A stretch of 64,000 nucleotides of DNA, taken from positions 1,959,001 to 2,023,000 of the forward strand of contig NZ_CP107558.1 in assembly GCF_026427715.1 (NCBI RefSeq). The letters are read 5' to 3'. The position numbers and the translations under genes are program-made. Positions 31,198 through 39,604 of the stretch are shown one piece after another. This DNA comes from Methylocystis sp. MJC1. GTDB lineage: Bacteria; Pseudomonadota; Alphaproteobacteria; Rhizobiales; Beijerinckiaceae. The notes beneath the pieces are model-generated. The model was not told the origin of the DNA. It saw only the letters and a list, made by a program, of their open reading frames with translations, and made no database searches. The number at the start of each line of letters is the position of its first letter. Positions within the stretch are counted from its first letter, which is position 1.

Positions 31198-31980
31198 TTA
31201 TTTACCGGGCACCGTCTCGATCGGAGCGCTTCCCGCCGGCATGGCGCCGCCCGACTCGGGCTCGATCACAGGAACGACGTCGACCTTGCCGCCGTTCGCG
31301 GCGCCGCCGGATGTCGCCGCCGCAGGCGCGGGCTTCGGGCCGCGCTTGGCGTGCAGCAGGCCCTTATAGGCGGAGGCGCGCTGGCGCATGGATTGCGGCG
31401 CGTCGCGGTCGTTGAGCACCTGCTCGAAGACGCGCTCAGCCTCGTCGTAGTCGTCGTTGAACAGAGCGTCGAGGCCGTTCCATTCCTGAGCGGAGAAGCG
31501 GAAGGCGCCGGTCGAGAGCATCAGCGGGCCGAGCGTGCGCTCGAGCTTCTCGCGGTCATCGCCTTCGACCACGATCAGCGCCGCGCGCAGCATGGCGATT
31601 TCCTGGGTCAGCTTATCGACGTTCGGGTCTTCGCCGATCGCGCTCAATTCGCTGAGCGCCTGAGCCTTGTCGGGACGCGCTTCGGCGGCGCGGATGCGGG
31701 CGAGGGCCGCATAGCCCTTGGGCGCGTCCTTGGCGATGGCGTCGAAAGCGGCGGCGGCCTCGGCGTTCCTGCCCTCGTCGGCCAGCGCCACGGCGGCGAC
31801 ATAGCGGGCGTTTGCCTCCTCGGCGGCCTTGAGGCGCTTATCCTGATAATAGCTCCAGGCGCCGGTCGCGGCGACGATCAGAAAAGCGCCGACGAAAATC
31901 GGCGTCTGATAGCGGCGCCAAAATTCGGCGGCTTTGTCCCGGCGGACGTCTTCGTCGACCTCGTGGAAAATATCCGACAT
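31198..31980 (-). CDS. YfgM-like TPR membrane protein
   Basis: The 260-residue protein starts MSDIFHEVDEDVRRDKAAEF, followed by one transmembrane helix (about 26-45, TPIFVGAFLIVAATGAW) and a periplasmic region of TPR-like helices (FDAIAKDAPKGYAALARIRA, EWNGLDALFNDDYDEAERVF). It ends in a low-complexity Pro/Gly/Ala tail. This is the YfgM/TPR_21 layout, an ancillary factor at the Sec translocon that helps periplasmic chaperone transfer in E. coli. It is downstream of hemC-hemD on the same strand, separated by 131 bases. Confidence 0.85.
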   Translation of the reverse strand: MSDIFHEVDEDVRRDKAAEFWRRYQTPIFVGAFLIVAATGAWSYYQDKRLKAAEEANARYVAAVALADEGRNAEAAAAFDAIAKDAPKGYAALARIRAAEARPDKAQALSELSAIGEDPNVDKLTQEIAMLRAALIVVEGDDREKLERTLGPLMLSTGAFRFSAQEWNGLDALFNDDYDEAERVFEQVLNDRDAPQSMRQRASAYKGLLHAKRGPKPAPAAATSGGAANGGKVDVVPVIEPESGGAMPAGSAPIETVPGK

Positions 31981-32111
31981 GCTCGCGCGACCCTTGCGTT
32001 TCCGATTTTTCTTGTCCCCGAAGGGGAGACGGAGGGGTTAGCACAGGCGGACGCGAAAGGCGAGCATAGCGCCATGCGCCAAATGGGCGGCCAATATGCG
32101 GCCGCGAGCCA

Positions 32112-32816
32112 TCACAAAAGCGCGACCGCCGCCTTTAGCAAATGCGCTTCATCAGGCGCTTCCGCGCAGGAGACCGAGAGCCCGGCCGCTTTCAGCGGCG
32201 CAGCGACGTCCTGCGAAAGCGCGACATGAGCCAGCCGCCCGAGCTGAGCCGTCAACCCGGCGGCAGACGCGAGCCGCAAAAAGATCTCCGCGCTGCGCCG
32301 GGAATAGTGAAGGACGATGTCGATCTCCCCGGCCGCCAGCGCTGCGCGCGCCTCCTCGGAGAGGGCCTCGGCCGCACGCGCCTCATAGACGTCGACGGCT
32401 GTGACGACATGGCCGGCGTCCCGCAAGCCGGTCTCCAGCGCCGCCTGCCGGTCGCGCCCGGCGAGATAGAGGAAATGAGCCGGGGCAGGGTAGCGGGCGC
32501 GCAACAGCGGCAGGATGGCGTCGGCGTTTCCCGCGACGATGTCTGGTCGCCAGCCATGCTCCCTCGCCGCTTTTGCGGTCTTGGCCCCGACGACGTGGAG
32601 AGGCAGCGGCTTATAGGGTTCCGCATCCGTTCCGGCGCAGTCGATCCCCTTGGCGCTCGACGCCAGCACGGCGTCATAAGCGCCCGGCGGAACGGGCGCT
32701 TCGGTCGCGGCAATTTCCAGCACAGGCGATACGACTGACGTAAAACATAATGATTTTAGTTTGTCCGATGTACGTAAGGCATCTTCCGCTGCGCGTAAAA
32801 CAAGCGCGCGCCTCAC
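32112..32816 (-). CDS. hemD: Uroporphyrinogen-III synthase
   Basis: The 234-residue protein overlaps the hemC stop by four bases (ATGA). HemD sequences diverge strongly; visible signatures are the two-lobed layout, VLASSAKGID (first lobe), LPLHVVGAKTAKAAREHGW and FLYLAGRDRQAALETGL, then IDIVLHYSRRSAEIFLRL. It closes and inverts ring D of hydroxymethylbilane to form uroporphyrinogen III, the branch point to haem, siroheme and cobalamin. Confidence 0.93.
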   Translation of the reverse strand: MRRALVLRAAEDALRTSDKLKSLCFTSVVSPVLEIAATEAPVPPGAYDAVLASSAKGIDCAGTDAEPYKPLPLHVVGAKTAKAAREHGWRPDIVAGNADAILPLLRARYPAPAHFLYLAGRDRQAALETGLRDAGHVVTAVDVYEARAAEALSEEARAALAAGEIDIVLHYSRRSAEIFLRLASAAGLTAQLGRLAHVALSQDVAAPLKAAGLSVSCAEAPDEAHLLKAAVALL

Positions 32817-33739
32817 ATCAGCCCCGCGACGCCATGTGGCAGCTTCAGCACGATCTCATTGCCGGCGTCGGCGCCAATCATCGCCGCGTCGATCGCGCGG
32901 CCTTTGCGGCGCGCGATCCAGACTTGGCTGCCGTCCGCCTTCAGCACCTCGCCATAAAAAGAGAGTTCGTCGCCCGAGACGGTCGCATGGCCGGCGATCG
33001 GGGTGCGGCAAGAGCCGTCGAGCGCGGAAAGGAAGGCGCGCTCGGCGGTGAGCGCGAGGGCCGTCGCCGCGTCGAGCAGCGGGGCGAGCGCCGCGCGCGT
33101 CTCGGCGTCGCCGGCGCGCGCCGTCAGGCCGATCGCGCCCTGTCCGACCGCGGGCGGAAAATCCTCGAGCGGCAGCAGGGCCGTCGCGCGGTCGGCGAGG
33201 CCGAGCCGCTTCAACCCCGCGAGCGCCAGCAGCGTGGCGTCGATCTCGCCGCTTTCCACCTTGCCGAGCCGGGTATGGACGTTGCCGCGCAACAGCGTGG
33301 TTTGTAGATCGGGGCGGCGGCGCTTCACCTGAGCGGCGCGGCGCAGCGAGGCGGTGCCGACAGTCGCGCCGGCGGGCAGGGCGTCGATCGTCATGCCGTC
33401 GCGGCCGATCCAGGCGTCCCTCACGTCCTCGCGCAGCAAATAGCCGGCAATGACGATCTCCGCCGGCAGATGCGTGGGCAGGTCCTTAGAGCTGTGAACG
33501 GCGAGGTCGATGCTTCCGCCGATTAGCGCGAGATCGAGCTCCTTGGTGAAGAGTCCCTTGCCGCCGGAGTCGGCGAGAGACCGGTCCTGAATCTGGTCCC
33601 CGGTCGTCTTGATGATCTTGACGGGAAAATGGTCCTCGCTCACGCCATGCGCCTCGGCGAGGAGGGCGCGAACCATATGGGTCTGCGCGAGCGCCAGCGG
33701 ACTGCCGCGCGTGCCGATGCGAAGGCTCTTGGTCGTCAT
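32813..33739 (-). CDS. hemC: Hydroxymethylbilane synthase (porphobilinogen deaminase)
   Basis: The 308-residue enzyme polymerises four porphobilinogens. Conserved features: RIGTRGSPLALAQ (7-19), the catalytic Asp in AVHSSKDLPT (80-89), the Arg-rich SLRRAAQVKRRRPDL, GNVHTRLGK, and Cys244 in DGSCRTPIAG, which carries the dipyrromethane cofactor. It starts a hemC-hemD transcript with overlapping stop and start codons. Confidence 0.98.
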   Translation of the reverse strand: MTTKSLRIGTRGSPLALAQTHMVRALLAEAHGVSEDHFPVKIIKTTGDQIQDRSLADSGGKGLFTKELDLALIGGSIDLAVHSSKDLPTHLPAEIVIAGYLLREDVRDAWIGRDGMTIDALPAGATVGTASLRRAAQVKRRRPDLQTTLLRGNVHTRLGKVESGEIDATLLALAGLKRLGLADRATALLPLEDFPPAVGQGAIGLTARAGDAETRAALAPLLDAATALALTAERAFLSALDGSCRTPIAGHATVSGDELSFYGEVLKADGSQVWIARRKGRAIDAAMIGADAGNEIVLKLPHGVAGLM

Positions 33740-34160
33740 GAGATTTCCCAGCGTGAGAGTCGCGCGGGACTATAAGGGCCGGGAAGGGAAGGGCAAGCGG
33801 CGGCGCCATAGCGCTGTCATCGCTTTTTGTCTCGGCGCTCAAACTGTCACCCTTCGTTCCGGGCCGTTGAGTTACCTTTCTATCCAGGCTGGACACGGCC
33901 CGCTCCTCTCCCCGCTTGCGGGGAGAGGCTGGGTGAGGGGCCGGGGCCGGAGCCCGGGCGTGCGTTAAGACTCGAGCGCCCTTCTGCGTTTTTCGTTTCC
34001 ACTCATCCCCCAGGCCCCTCACCCAACCTCTCCCCGCGCGCGGGGAGAGGGGTGGCGCGTGGCCTCGGCGCTGAGGATCAACTGGAATCACGACAAGGCT
34101 CGGTGCGAGCCGCCTCGCTCCTTCTTGCGGGGAGGGATTATCCGCCGCGCCTAGGCTCGA
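33740..34160. other. Intergenic region with inverted CTCTCCCC repeats
   Basis: Lies between the hemC start and the 3' end of the Ntn-hydrolase gene. It contains one inverted repeat pair (33904-34052) and no gene. The first ~100 bases must hold the hemC promoter, but no box is convincing by eye. Confidence 0.6.
33904..34052. repeat. Inverted repeat pair, CTCTCCCCGCTTGCGGGGAGAG family
   Basis: CTCTCCCCGCTTGCGGGGAG then GGCTGGGTGAGGGGCC (33906-33943) reappears inverted as GGCCCCTCACCCAACCTCTC then CCCGCGCGCGGGGAGAGG (34013-34050). Each unit is a hairpin and the pair can fold into a larger cruciform. Related to the pair between pdhA and pdhB. Confidence 0.8.
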
Positions 34161-35249
34161 TTACGCCGGCGCTTTCCACCGCCGCAGGAAGCGGCGCGCG
34201 TCGCCGCCGATCGTCGGATCGTGCAGATCGAGAGAAAGCACTGGCGCGCCTGGCTTGAAATTGGCGCTCTTGAAATCGAGCCAAAACAGGCTCGGCGCCG
34301 TCGCGCTGCTGACGAAATAGACCTTGTTGGTGACGTCGGCGGCGGTGACCCAATTTGTTTGACAGGCGCCCCAGAAACTTTTGTCCGGCGCGCGGGCGGG
34401 ATCGCGGAACGGAACCTGCGCGATGCGCAGCAGCGACAGCGCGCCGGCGACCGCCTCTCGGTAGCTCTTCGGATCGGGCAGATACTTCGAATAAGCGGCG
34501 AGCCGGACGAAACGATCCTCCGCCGTCTCGTCGCCGGGCAGCGGCTTGGTTCCGCCGAAAGGCGCATATTGCTTCACGCGCTCGATCATCTGGTCATAGG
34601 GCGGATCATTGGTCATCACGCGATATTCCGGGCCGTGATGAACGACGAGCCTTCCATCGATATATTCGATGATCGCCGAGTCGCCCCACGGATCTTGCAC
34701 GGCGAGATGCGTGGGCAGGTGCTGTGTAAGGCCGAGGTCGCTCGCCCATGCGGCGGCGACGCGGAACTTGCCTTCCTTATGCGCGTCGACGACCTCGTTC
34801 ACCGTCGCGAAATTGTCGAGAACATATTGCGCCCAATGCGTATCGGGTAGAACCGGGCGCTTGTCCGGGGCTTCAAGGCGGCTTTCGTCCAGCACCAGCA
34901 TATGCGCCGCCAGACCCATTTCATTGAGGCCGTCCGAGGCGGCGCCTTCGAAGGAGACGATGGCGGCGCTGCCATATTTGGACGTCCAGCCGATCGTGTT
35001 CGGGCCGACGCCTTCGATCCGGCCCTTGACGCCGGGGAGAACGCTCGCTTGCGAAGTGCGGGCCTGGCCGCGCGGGAATACGACGAATTTTGGCCGTTCC
35101 GGCAGGGCGACCGGAAGATCCATCGAGCGAACGACGATCTTGGCGAGCTTGCGGTCATTGACGAAAGCCAGCGAGCAGGCGCGCAATTCCTCCGTCGTCA
35201 GCGCAAAAGGCAAGGAGAGGAGCCCGGTCAGAAATCCGCGTCTTTGCAT
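34161..35249 (-). CDS. Choloylglycine hydrolase / penicillin V acylase family Ntn hydrolase
   Basis: ATG 35249 (MQRRGFLTGLLSLPFALTTE) gives a twin-arginine-like signal (QRRGFLTG) and cleavage just before Cys25 in LRACSLAFVND. That Cys would become the N-terminal nucleophile, as in this family. RSMDLP (supporting Arg and Asp), LNEMGLAAHMLVLDES, the GDSAIIEYIDGRLVVHHG block, VMTNDPPYDQM and the C-terminal Arg region are all in place. About 362 residues. Bacterial members hydrolyse bile-salt amides, penicillin V or acyl-homoserine lactones; an exported enzyme in a free-living alphaproteobacterium suggests N-acyl amides of environmental or signalling origin. Substrate is not deducible. Confidence 0.87.
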   Translation of the reverse strand: MQRRGFLTGLLSLPFALTTEELRACSLAFVNDRKLAKIVVRSMDLPVALPERPKFVVFPRGQARTSQASVLPGVKGRIEGVGPNTIGWTSKYGSAAIVSFEGAASDGLNEMGLAAHMLVLDESRLEAPDKRPVLPDTHWAQYVLDNFATVNEVVDAHKEGKFRVAAAWASDLGLTQHLPTHLAVQDPWGDSAIIEYIDGRLVVHHGPEYRVMTNDPPYDQMIERVKQYAPFGGTKPLPGDETAEDRFVRLAAYSKYLPDPKSYREAVAGALSLLRIAQVPFRDPARAPDKSFWGACQTNWVTAADVTNKVYFVSSATAPSLFWLDFKSANFKPGAPVLSLDLHDPTIGGDARRFLRRWKAPA

Positions 35250-35434
35250 GGCTTGCCAGCTCTTTCGTCGACGAAAATGGCAGTTAGGAAATAGCTCTGG
35301 CCGCACCTTGGGCGCGCCGAATGAATAAGCCGTTGCCGAGGGCCGGCAAATGCCGCCGTTTCGAGCGCGACGCCTTGCCGCGGATTTTATGTCGCCAGGC
35401 TTCGGCGGTGCGATAAAGCTAGCGCCTCGACGCC

Positions 35435-36649
35435 TTGGACAAAGAGACAGTCTTGGTCACAGCCCCGAAACGCCCGTCGTCCTATCGCTGGTTCGTGCTG
35501 GCGCTGGCGACCTTCGCCCAGACCGGCGGCTGCTTTCTGGTGCAGGGGCTCGGCGCTCTGGGGCCGGCGTTGCAGGCGGCCTTCGGCCTCGATGCGGCGC
35601 AGGTGGGGCTCACCATGTCGGCCGCGCAGACGACGCCCATCGTGGGGCTCCCGATCGCCGGCCTGCTGCTGGATCGCTTCAGCGAAAGGCTGATCGTCGG
35701 GCTCGGCGCCGCGATGGTCTCCGCGGCGCTCTTCGCGGCCGCGCAAGCCGAGAGCTATCTCGACATCCTCTCCTGGCTCGTCGTCGCCAGCATCGGCTAT
35801 TGCACCGTGCAACCGGGCGGCGGCAAAGTGGTGGCGGCGTGGTTTGCGTCCGATACGCGCGGCCTCGCCATGGGGATCCGTCAGGCGGGCCTGCCGCTCG
35901 GCGCGGCGCTCGCGGCGCTGATCCTGCCGGTTGTGGCTGCACGGCAGGGGTGGCGCGCCGCCTTCGATCTCGGTGCCTGCGCCGCGCTGACAAGCGGGTT
36001 GCTTTTCGCCTTCCTATACCGCCCTCCGCCGGACCCTTTGCCGGCGCGCAAGCGGGGCGAGAACCTTTGGCGGGAGCGCATCAATGAGATCGCGCCGCGC
36101 CTTCCCCGCATCGCTCTGCCGGGAGCGGCGCTGGTCTGCGTGCAATTCTGCGTGACCGTCTATTTGCCGCTCGATCTTCGCGACCGCTTCGACATTCCGG
36201 TGGAGACGGGCGTGAAGCTCTTATTCGCAGCGCAATTCGCCGGGGCCTTTGCGCGCATCATTCTCGCCCTCTGGAGCGACAGAAGTGCGCGCGGCCGTTT
36301 CTTTCCGCTCGCCGTGAGCATGGGCGCGATCGTCCTGGGTCTCGCCGCCTATTTGGCGGCGCCCGGTGCGCCTCTATGGGCGGTCGCTTTGCTCGCCGTC
36401 TGGCTGGGCTTCTTCGGCTTTGGCTGGTACGGGCCCTGGATCGCGCTGGTCAGCGAAGCCGCGCCCAAGGGCGCGATCGGCTTCATGATCGGCGTCGCCA
36501 TGGCGATCAACCAGATCTGCGTCGTGCTCGCGCCGCCGGCCTTCGGCGCCTTGCGCGACGCGACGGAGTCTTATGCCTGGGGATGGAGCGCCTTGCTCGC
36601 GGCGCTGGCGCTGGTCCTTTGGAAAAGCTGGCGAGAGGAAGAGTTGTAG
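35435..36649 (+). CDS. Major facilitator superfamily transporter
   Basis: About 404 residues with 12 hydrophobic segments. The loop 2-3 motif is LLLDRFSERLIVGLGA, and there is a central basic loop with PARKRGENLWRERINE. Helix 4-5 has GGGKVVAAWFASDTRGLAMGIRQAGLPLG, shaped like members that carry organic acids or small hydrophilic metabolites (CynX/NarK-like layout). Only TTG starts are available: 35435 as given, or 35453, which has AAAGAGAC six bases upstream and may be the true one. Substrate unknown. Confidence 0.85.
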   Translation: MDKETVLVTAPKRPSSYRWFVLALATFAQTGGCFLVQGLGALGPALQAAFGLDAAQVGLTMSAAQTTPIVGLPIAGLLLDRFSERLIVGLGAAMVSAALFAAAQAESYLDILSWLVVASIGYCTVQPGGGKVVAAWFASDTRGLAMGIRQAGLPLGAALAALILPVVAARQGWRAAFDLGACAALTSGLLFAFLYRPPPDPLPARKRGENLWRERINEIAPRLPRIALPGAALVCVQFCVTVYLPLDLRDRFDIPVETGVKLLFAAQFAGAFARIILALWSDRSARGRFFPLAVSMGAIVLGLAAYLAAPGAPLWAVALLAVWLGFFGFGWYGPWIALVSEAAPKGAIGFMIGVAMAINQICVVLAPPAFGALRDATESYAWGWSALLAALALVLWKSWREEEL

Positions 36650-36654
36650 GCGCA

Positions 36655-36690
36655 ACGAAAAAAGGGCGGCCGCGCCGCCCTTTCTCAACC
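36655..36690 (-). terminator. Terminator between convergent MFS and phosphoesterase genes
   Basis: A 10-bp stem AAAGGGCGGC / GCCGCCCTTT (36661-36683). On the minus strand it is followed by six T, so it is a standard terminator for the phosphoesterase gene. On the plus strand the tail is only TTTCTC, so it would serve the MFS gene less well. Confidence 0.88.
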
Positions 36691-36711
36691 AACTGGGATG
36701 ATCGCCGGCTT

Positions 36712-38532
36712 TTAGTCTTCGCCGTGCTCGTGATCTTCCTCGTGACGCTCGGCGTTGGCGAAGGTGAAGAGACGCATCAGATCGCCGATCGCCGGACGGT
36801 TCTTCGGAACGTAAAGATTGTCTTCGCTGACGATCGGGTTCGGCAGATTGTCGCGGCTGCGCGAAGAGATTTTCGGCAGGCTCCAGTTGCGCTCGATGAA
36901 TTTCAGCATCGAGACGTGATCATAATAGGTGTGATCGACAAAGCCCTTCTTGGCGTAGGGCGACACGACGATGAACGGAATGCGCGTGCCGTCGCCGAAG
37001 AAGTCGACAGGCTGCACATAGCCGGAGTCGTAGTAGCCGCCGCCCTCGTCATAGGTGATGAAGATCGCGGTTTTCGACCAGATGTCCGGATTGCTCTGCA
37101 CGCGCTTGATGAGCGCGGTCAGGAACTGCTCATAGAGGCCGTTGTTGGAGTTCGCCGGATGGCCAGCGAGATATTCGAAAGGCCGCACGAAGGAGACCGC
37201 CGGCAGGGTTCCCGCGCCGATGTCCTTGAGGAAGGCGCCGTAGTTCTGGAGCTTCGCCTCTTCGGTCGGGTTCTTCATGATCTGCGCATAGCCGGTGAGG
37301 GGGTCGCAGATGCCGCAATAGGAGTGATAGGCGAGCGGAACGCCGTCGATGTCATTGGGGAAGTTCGTGGCGTCGTCGCCGCGGTCGGCGCTGTAATATT
37401 TCCAGGACACGCTGGCCTTGGTCATCACATCGGCGATGGTCGGAGCCGTCTGCGGCGGCAGAACATAGCTCTTCGCGCCGAGGGTGCGGGTCTTGGCGCT
37501 CGTCTGGTTCCAATACATGTTGTAGTTGTTGACCAGATAATAATGGCCGGGCGCGCAGTTGTTCTTGACGTTGCCGCCCTCGCGAAGCAGTTCGTAGATC
37601 CCGGCCACGCCCGGCTGCTTGGCGTCGGCGCAATTCACGTAGGAACCGCCGCCGTAGCCGTCGTTGATGTAGTAGTTATTGCTCGTTTGCGCCGGGTTGG
37701 GGTTTTCGATCTGATTGTCCCAGGGCGTCGCGGCCGAGCCGTCGAGCTTGTCGGGATCGGTGAAGAAGGCCGCGTCGCCGGTCACGATCGCCTGGAAGTT
37801 GGCGCCCGTGCCGCCCATGATGGCCTGATGGAAATTGTCGCTCATCGCGTAAGAGTCGGCGAGCGCCTTGAAAACAGAGCCGTCGCCCGGCTGCTGAACG
37901 CCATTGGCGTCCTTATAGGGGTTCATATTGTAGAAGCCCATGGCGAGCGCGCCCTGCTTCGGATTGAACCCGCCCGCATAGGGGGCGCCATTCGAGCCGG
38001 TGCCGATGGTCTCCTCGACCCAGACGAACTTATCGTTTTTGCCGCCGTCGATGTCTTGCCACATCTGGAAGAAGCGATGGACGGGATCGCCGGTGAAGGA
38101 GAGATAGGGGACGTATTTCGTGATCTGGAACGGGCCGTTCGGCAGATCAGCCGGGAAGCGGCCGTCCAGGATGTTCGCCGTCTGGCCGATGGCGGAGGTC
38201 GTGTAAGGCTGGGGCAGTGTAGCGTAGGCGCCGATGGAAGGCGTCTCGGCCAAATAGGTCGAGGCGAAGGGGCCGTCCGAGCCGATGCGCTGCTTGGCGC
38301 GATCGAAATACCGGCCCGGCGCGCCGTCGGCTTTGACGATGCCCTTGGAGAGCAGATTGTCGACCTTCTGGCCGGCAGTCGGCGTGTAGGTTCCGAAGAC
38401 GTTGTCGAAAGAGTGATTTTCGCCGATGACGATGATGACATGCTCGATCGGCGTCTTGGCCGATCCGGCAAGGGCGGGAGCCGCGCAAAGCGCGGTCGTC
38501 GCCAGACACAGAGTCTTGAATATCGAACGCAT
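36712..38532 (-). CDS. Exported phosphoesterase (acid phosphatase / phospholipase C family)
   Basis: ATG 38532 has AGGGGAAATCAT upstream and starts a Sec signal peptide (MRSIFKTLCLATTALCAAPA, cut near LAG). The 606-residue protein belongs to the PF04185 phosphoesterase family: IEHVIIVIGENHSFDNVFGT near the N-terminus with the metal/nucleophile region, QAIMGGTGANFQAIVTGD in the middle, and FITYDEGGGYYD, RIPFIVVSPYAKKG, DHTYYDHVSMLKFIERNW towards the end. Family members release phosphate from phosphomonoesters or phospholipids in the periplasm or medium. No Tat motif, unlike many PLC-type relatives. The His/Glu/Asp-rich tail (ERHEEDHEHGED) could bind metal. Confidence 0.9.
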   Translation of the reverse strand: MRSIFKTLCLATTALCAAPALAGSAKTPIEHVIIVIGENHSFDNVFGTYTPTAGQKVDNLLSKGIVKADGAPGRYFDRAKQRIGSDGPFASTYLAETPSIGAYATLPQPYTTSAIGQTANILDGRFPADLPNGPFQITKYVPYLSFTGDPVHRFFQMWQDIDGGKNDKFVWVEETIGTGSNGAPYAGGFNPKQGALAMGFYNMNPYKDANGVQQPGDGSVFKALADSYAMSDNFHQAIMGGTGANFQAIVTGDAAFFTDPDKLDGSAATPWDNQIENPNPAQTSNNYYINDGYGGGSYVNCADAKQPGVAGIYELLREGGNVKNNCAPGHYYLVNNYNMYWNQTSAKTRTLGAKSYVLPPQTAPTIADVMTKASVSWKYYSADRGDDATNFPNDIDGVPLAYHSYCGICDPLTGYAQIMKNPTEEAKLQNYGAFLKDIGAGTLPAVSFVRPFEYLAGHPANSNNGLYEQFLTALIKRVQSNPDIWSKTAIFITYDEGGGYYDSGYVQPVDFFGDGTRIPFIVVSPYAKKGFVDHTYYDHVSMLKFIERNWSLPKISSRSRDNLPNPIVSEDNLYVPKNRPAIGDLMRLFTFANAERHEEDHEHGED

Positions 38533-38740
38533 ATGATTTCCCCTCACAAAATCGTCCCTGCTGGCTTTGCGAGGCGCCGCCATCAGGACCTTTGCGGGGC
38601 GGAAACTGGGTCCGGTTTATTGCCGGGGGATGTCAAAACGGCTGCGTTTCGATGACCCCTCGCGCGCTGCGTGCAAAGGGCGCTGAAAGGCAAAGAAAAA
38701 GCCGAAAAAATAAAGTTGAGCAACAGCTTATCTGAATAGC

Positions 38741-38980
38741 TCAGTCCGCGCTCGGCAGACGCCGCATGACGAATTCGATGCGGCCGTCCTCGAGTTCGCG
38801 CCAGAACTCGATCTCGGTCATATAGGCGGCTTTGGGGTAGCGGTCGAACCATTCGCGCGCCTTGGCGCGGGCGTCGTGGCGCGGCAAGGTGAAGGTCTCG
38901 CGCCGCCAGCCGTCGCTCCCGGCGCGGCCCTTCTCGCTGAGCCTGCGCGCAATGTCTCTCGGCGCCCTTGTTACGCTCAT
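38741..38980 (-). CDS. Small hypothetical protein (79 aa)
   Basis: Starts MSVTRAPRDIARRLSEKGRA, with GGGAG seven bases before the ATG. Sequence is basic and soluble, with an aromatic middle (DGWRRETFTLPRHDARAKAR, EWFDRYPKAAYMTEIEFWRE) and ends DGRIEFVMRRLPSAD. No known domain. Good ribosome site and codon usage in line with neighbours support a real gene. No functional hint from context. Confidence 0.7.
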   Translation of the reverse strand: MSVTRAPRDIARRLSEKGRAGSDGWRRETFTLPRHDARAKAREWFDRYPKAAYMTEIEFWRELEDGRIEFVMRRLPSAD

Positions 38981-39103
38981 ACCGATGCTCCCGCACAGTG
39001 CGCCAAAACATAGCGCGCGACGGCCAGAAAAGGGAGTCTGTGATTCGCCTTCCTACCCGCGTCTGTCAGGCTTTAATCTCGGCTTTATTTCCGGGAGATG
39101 AAC

Positions 39104-39553
39104 ATGCGCAATTTGCCTTGGGTCACGCTGTTCGCCATCCTCGCCGCCGCGCCCGCCCGCGCCACGGCCAATCTCGACTGCGAGATCGAGGACAAATCGC
39201 TGAAAGGCGTGATCAGCGCTCTGATGGGCTCGCTTCCGGGCCTCCTGCAGGTTCACGGCGAATTCGACGTTCTCGTTCAAGGAGTTCCGGACGATTTTCG
39301 CAAAATAATCCTTGCGAGCGACAACCTGCCGCACAGCTGGGTTCACGGCAAAGACTTGAAGCTCCATGCCTATAAGGAACGCGAGGGGGAGCGCTTCGCC
39401 AGTTTCGAGCTTGTCGTCGAGACGAAAATGACAAGCGATCCCAATCGATATCGGGGCGTCTACGAGCTGAAGGTCAGCTTCCTGCTCCACAAGGGCGCAG
39501 CCGAGAGCAAGACGGTGACGGTGCGGGGCAGGGCTTCATGCTCGCTTGGCTAA
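39104..39553 (+). CDS. Exported hypothetical protein (about 149 aa)
   Basis: ATG 39104 (MRNLPWVTLFAILAAAPARA) is preferred because GGGAG lies seven bases upstream; ATG 39098 would place it directly against the ribosome site. A signal peptide ends ARATA, and the mature part begins NLDCEIEDKSLKGVISALMG. It is predicted soluble and beta-rich, with two Cys (near each end) that could form a disulfide. No family recognised. Likely periplasmic. Confidence 0.7.
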   Translation: MRNLPWVTLFAILAAAPARATANLDCEIEDKSLKGVISALMGSLPGLLQVHGEFDVLVQGVPDDFRKIILASDNLPHSWVHGKDLKLHAYKEREGERFASFELVVETKMTSDPNRYRGVYELKVSFLLHKGAAESKTVTVRGRASCSLG

Positions 39554-39604
39554 AGCGCAGGCTCCGACTTCCCCGCGTCTCAAAAGCGCGCTATCTCGGG
39601 CGCC

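Noticed and set aside
36376..38655. A 759-codon open frame opposite the phosphoesterase
   Set aside because: Valine/arginine-rich shadow of the real gene, which has a signal peptide, ribosome site and family motifs.
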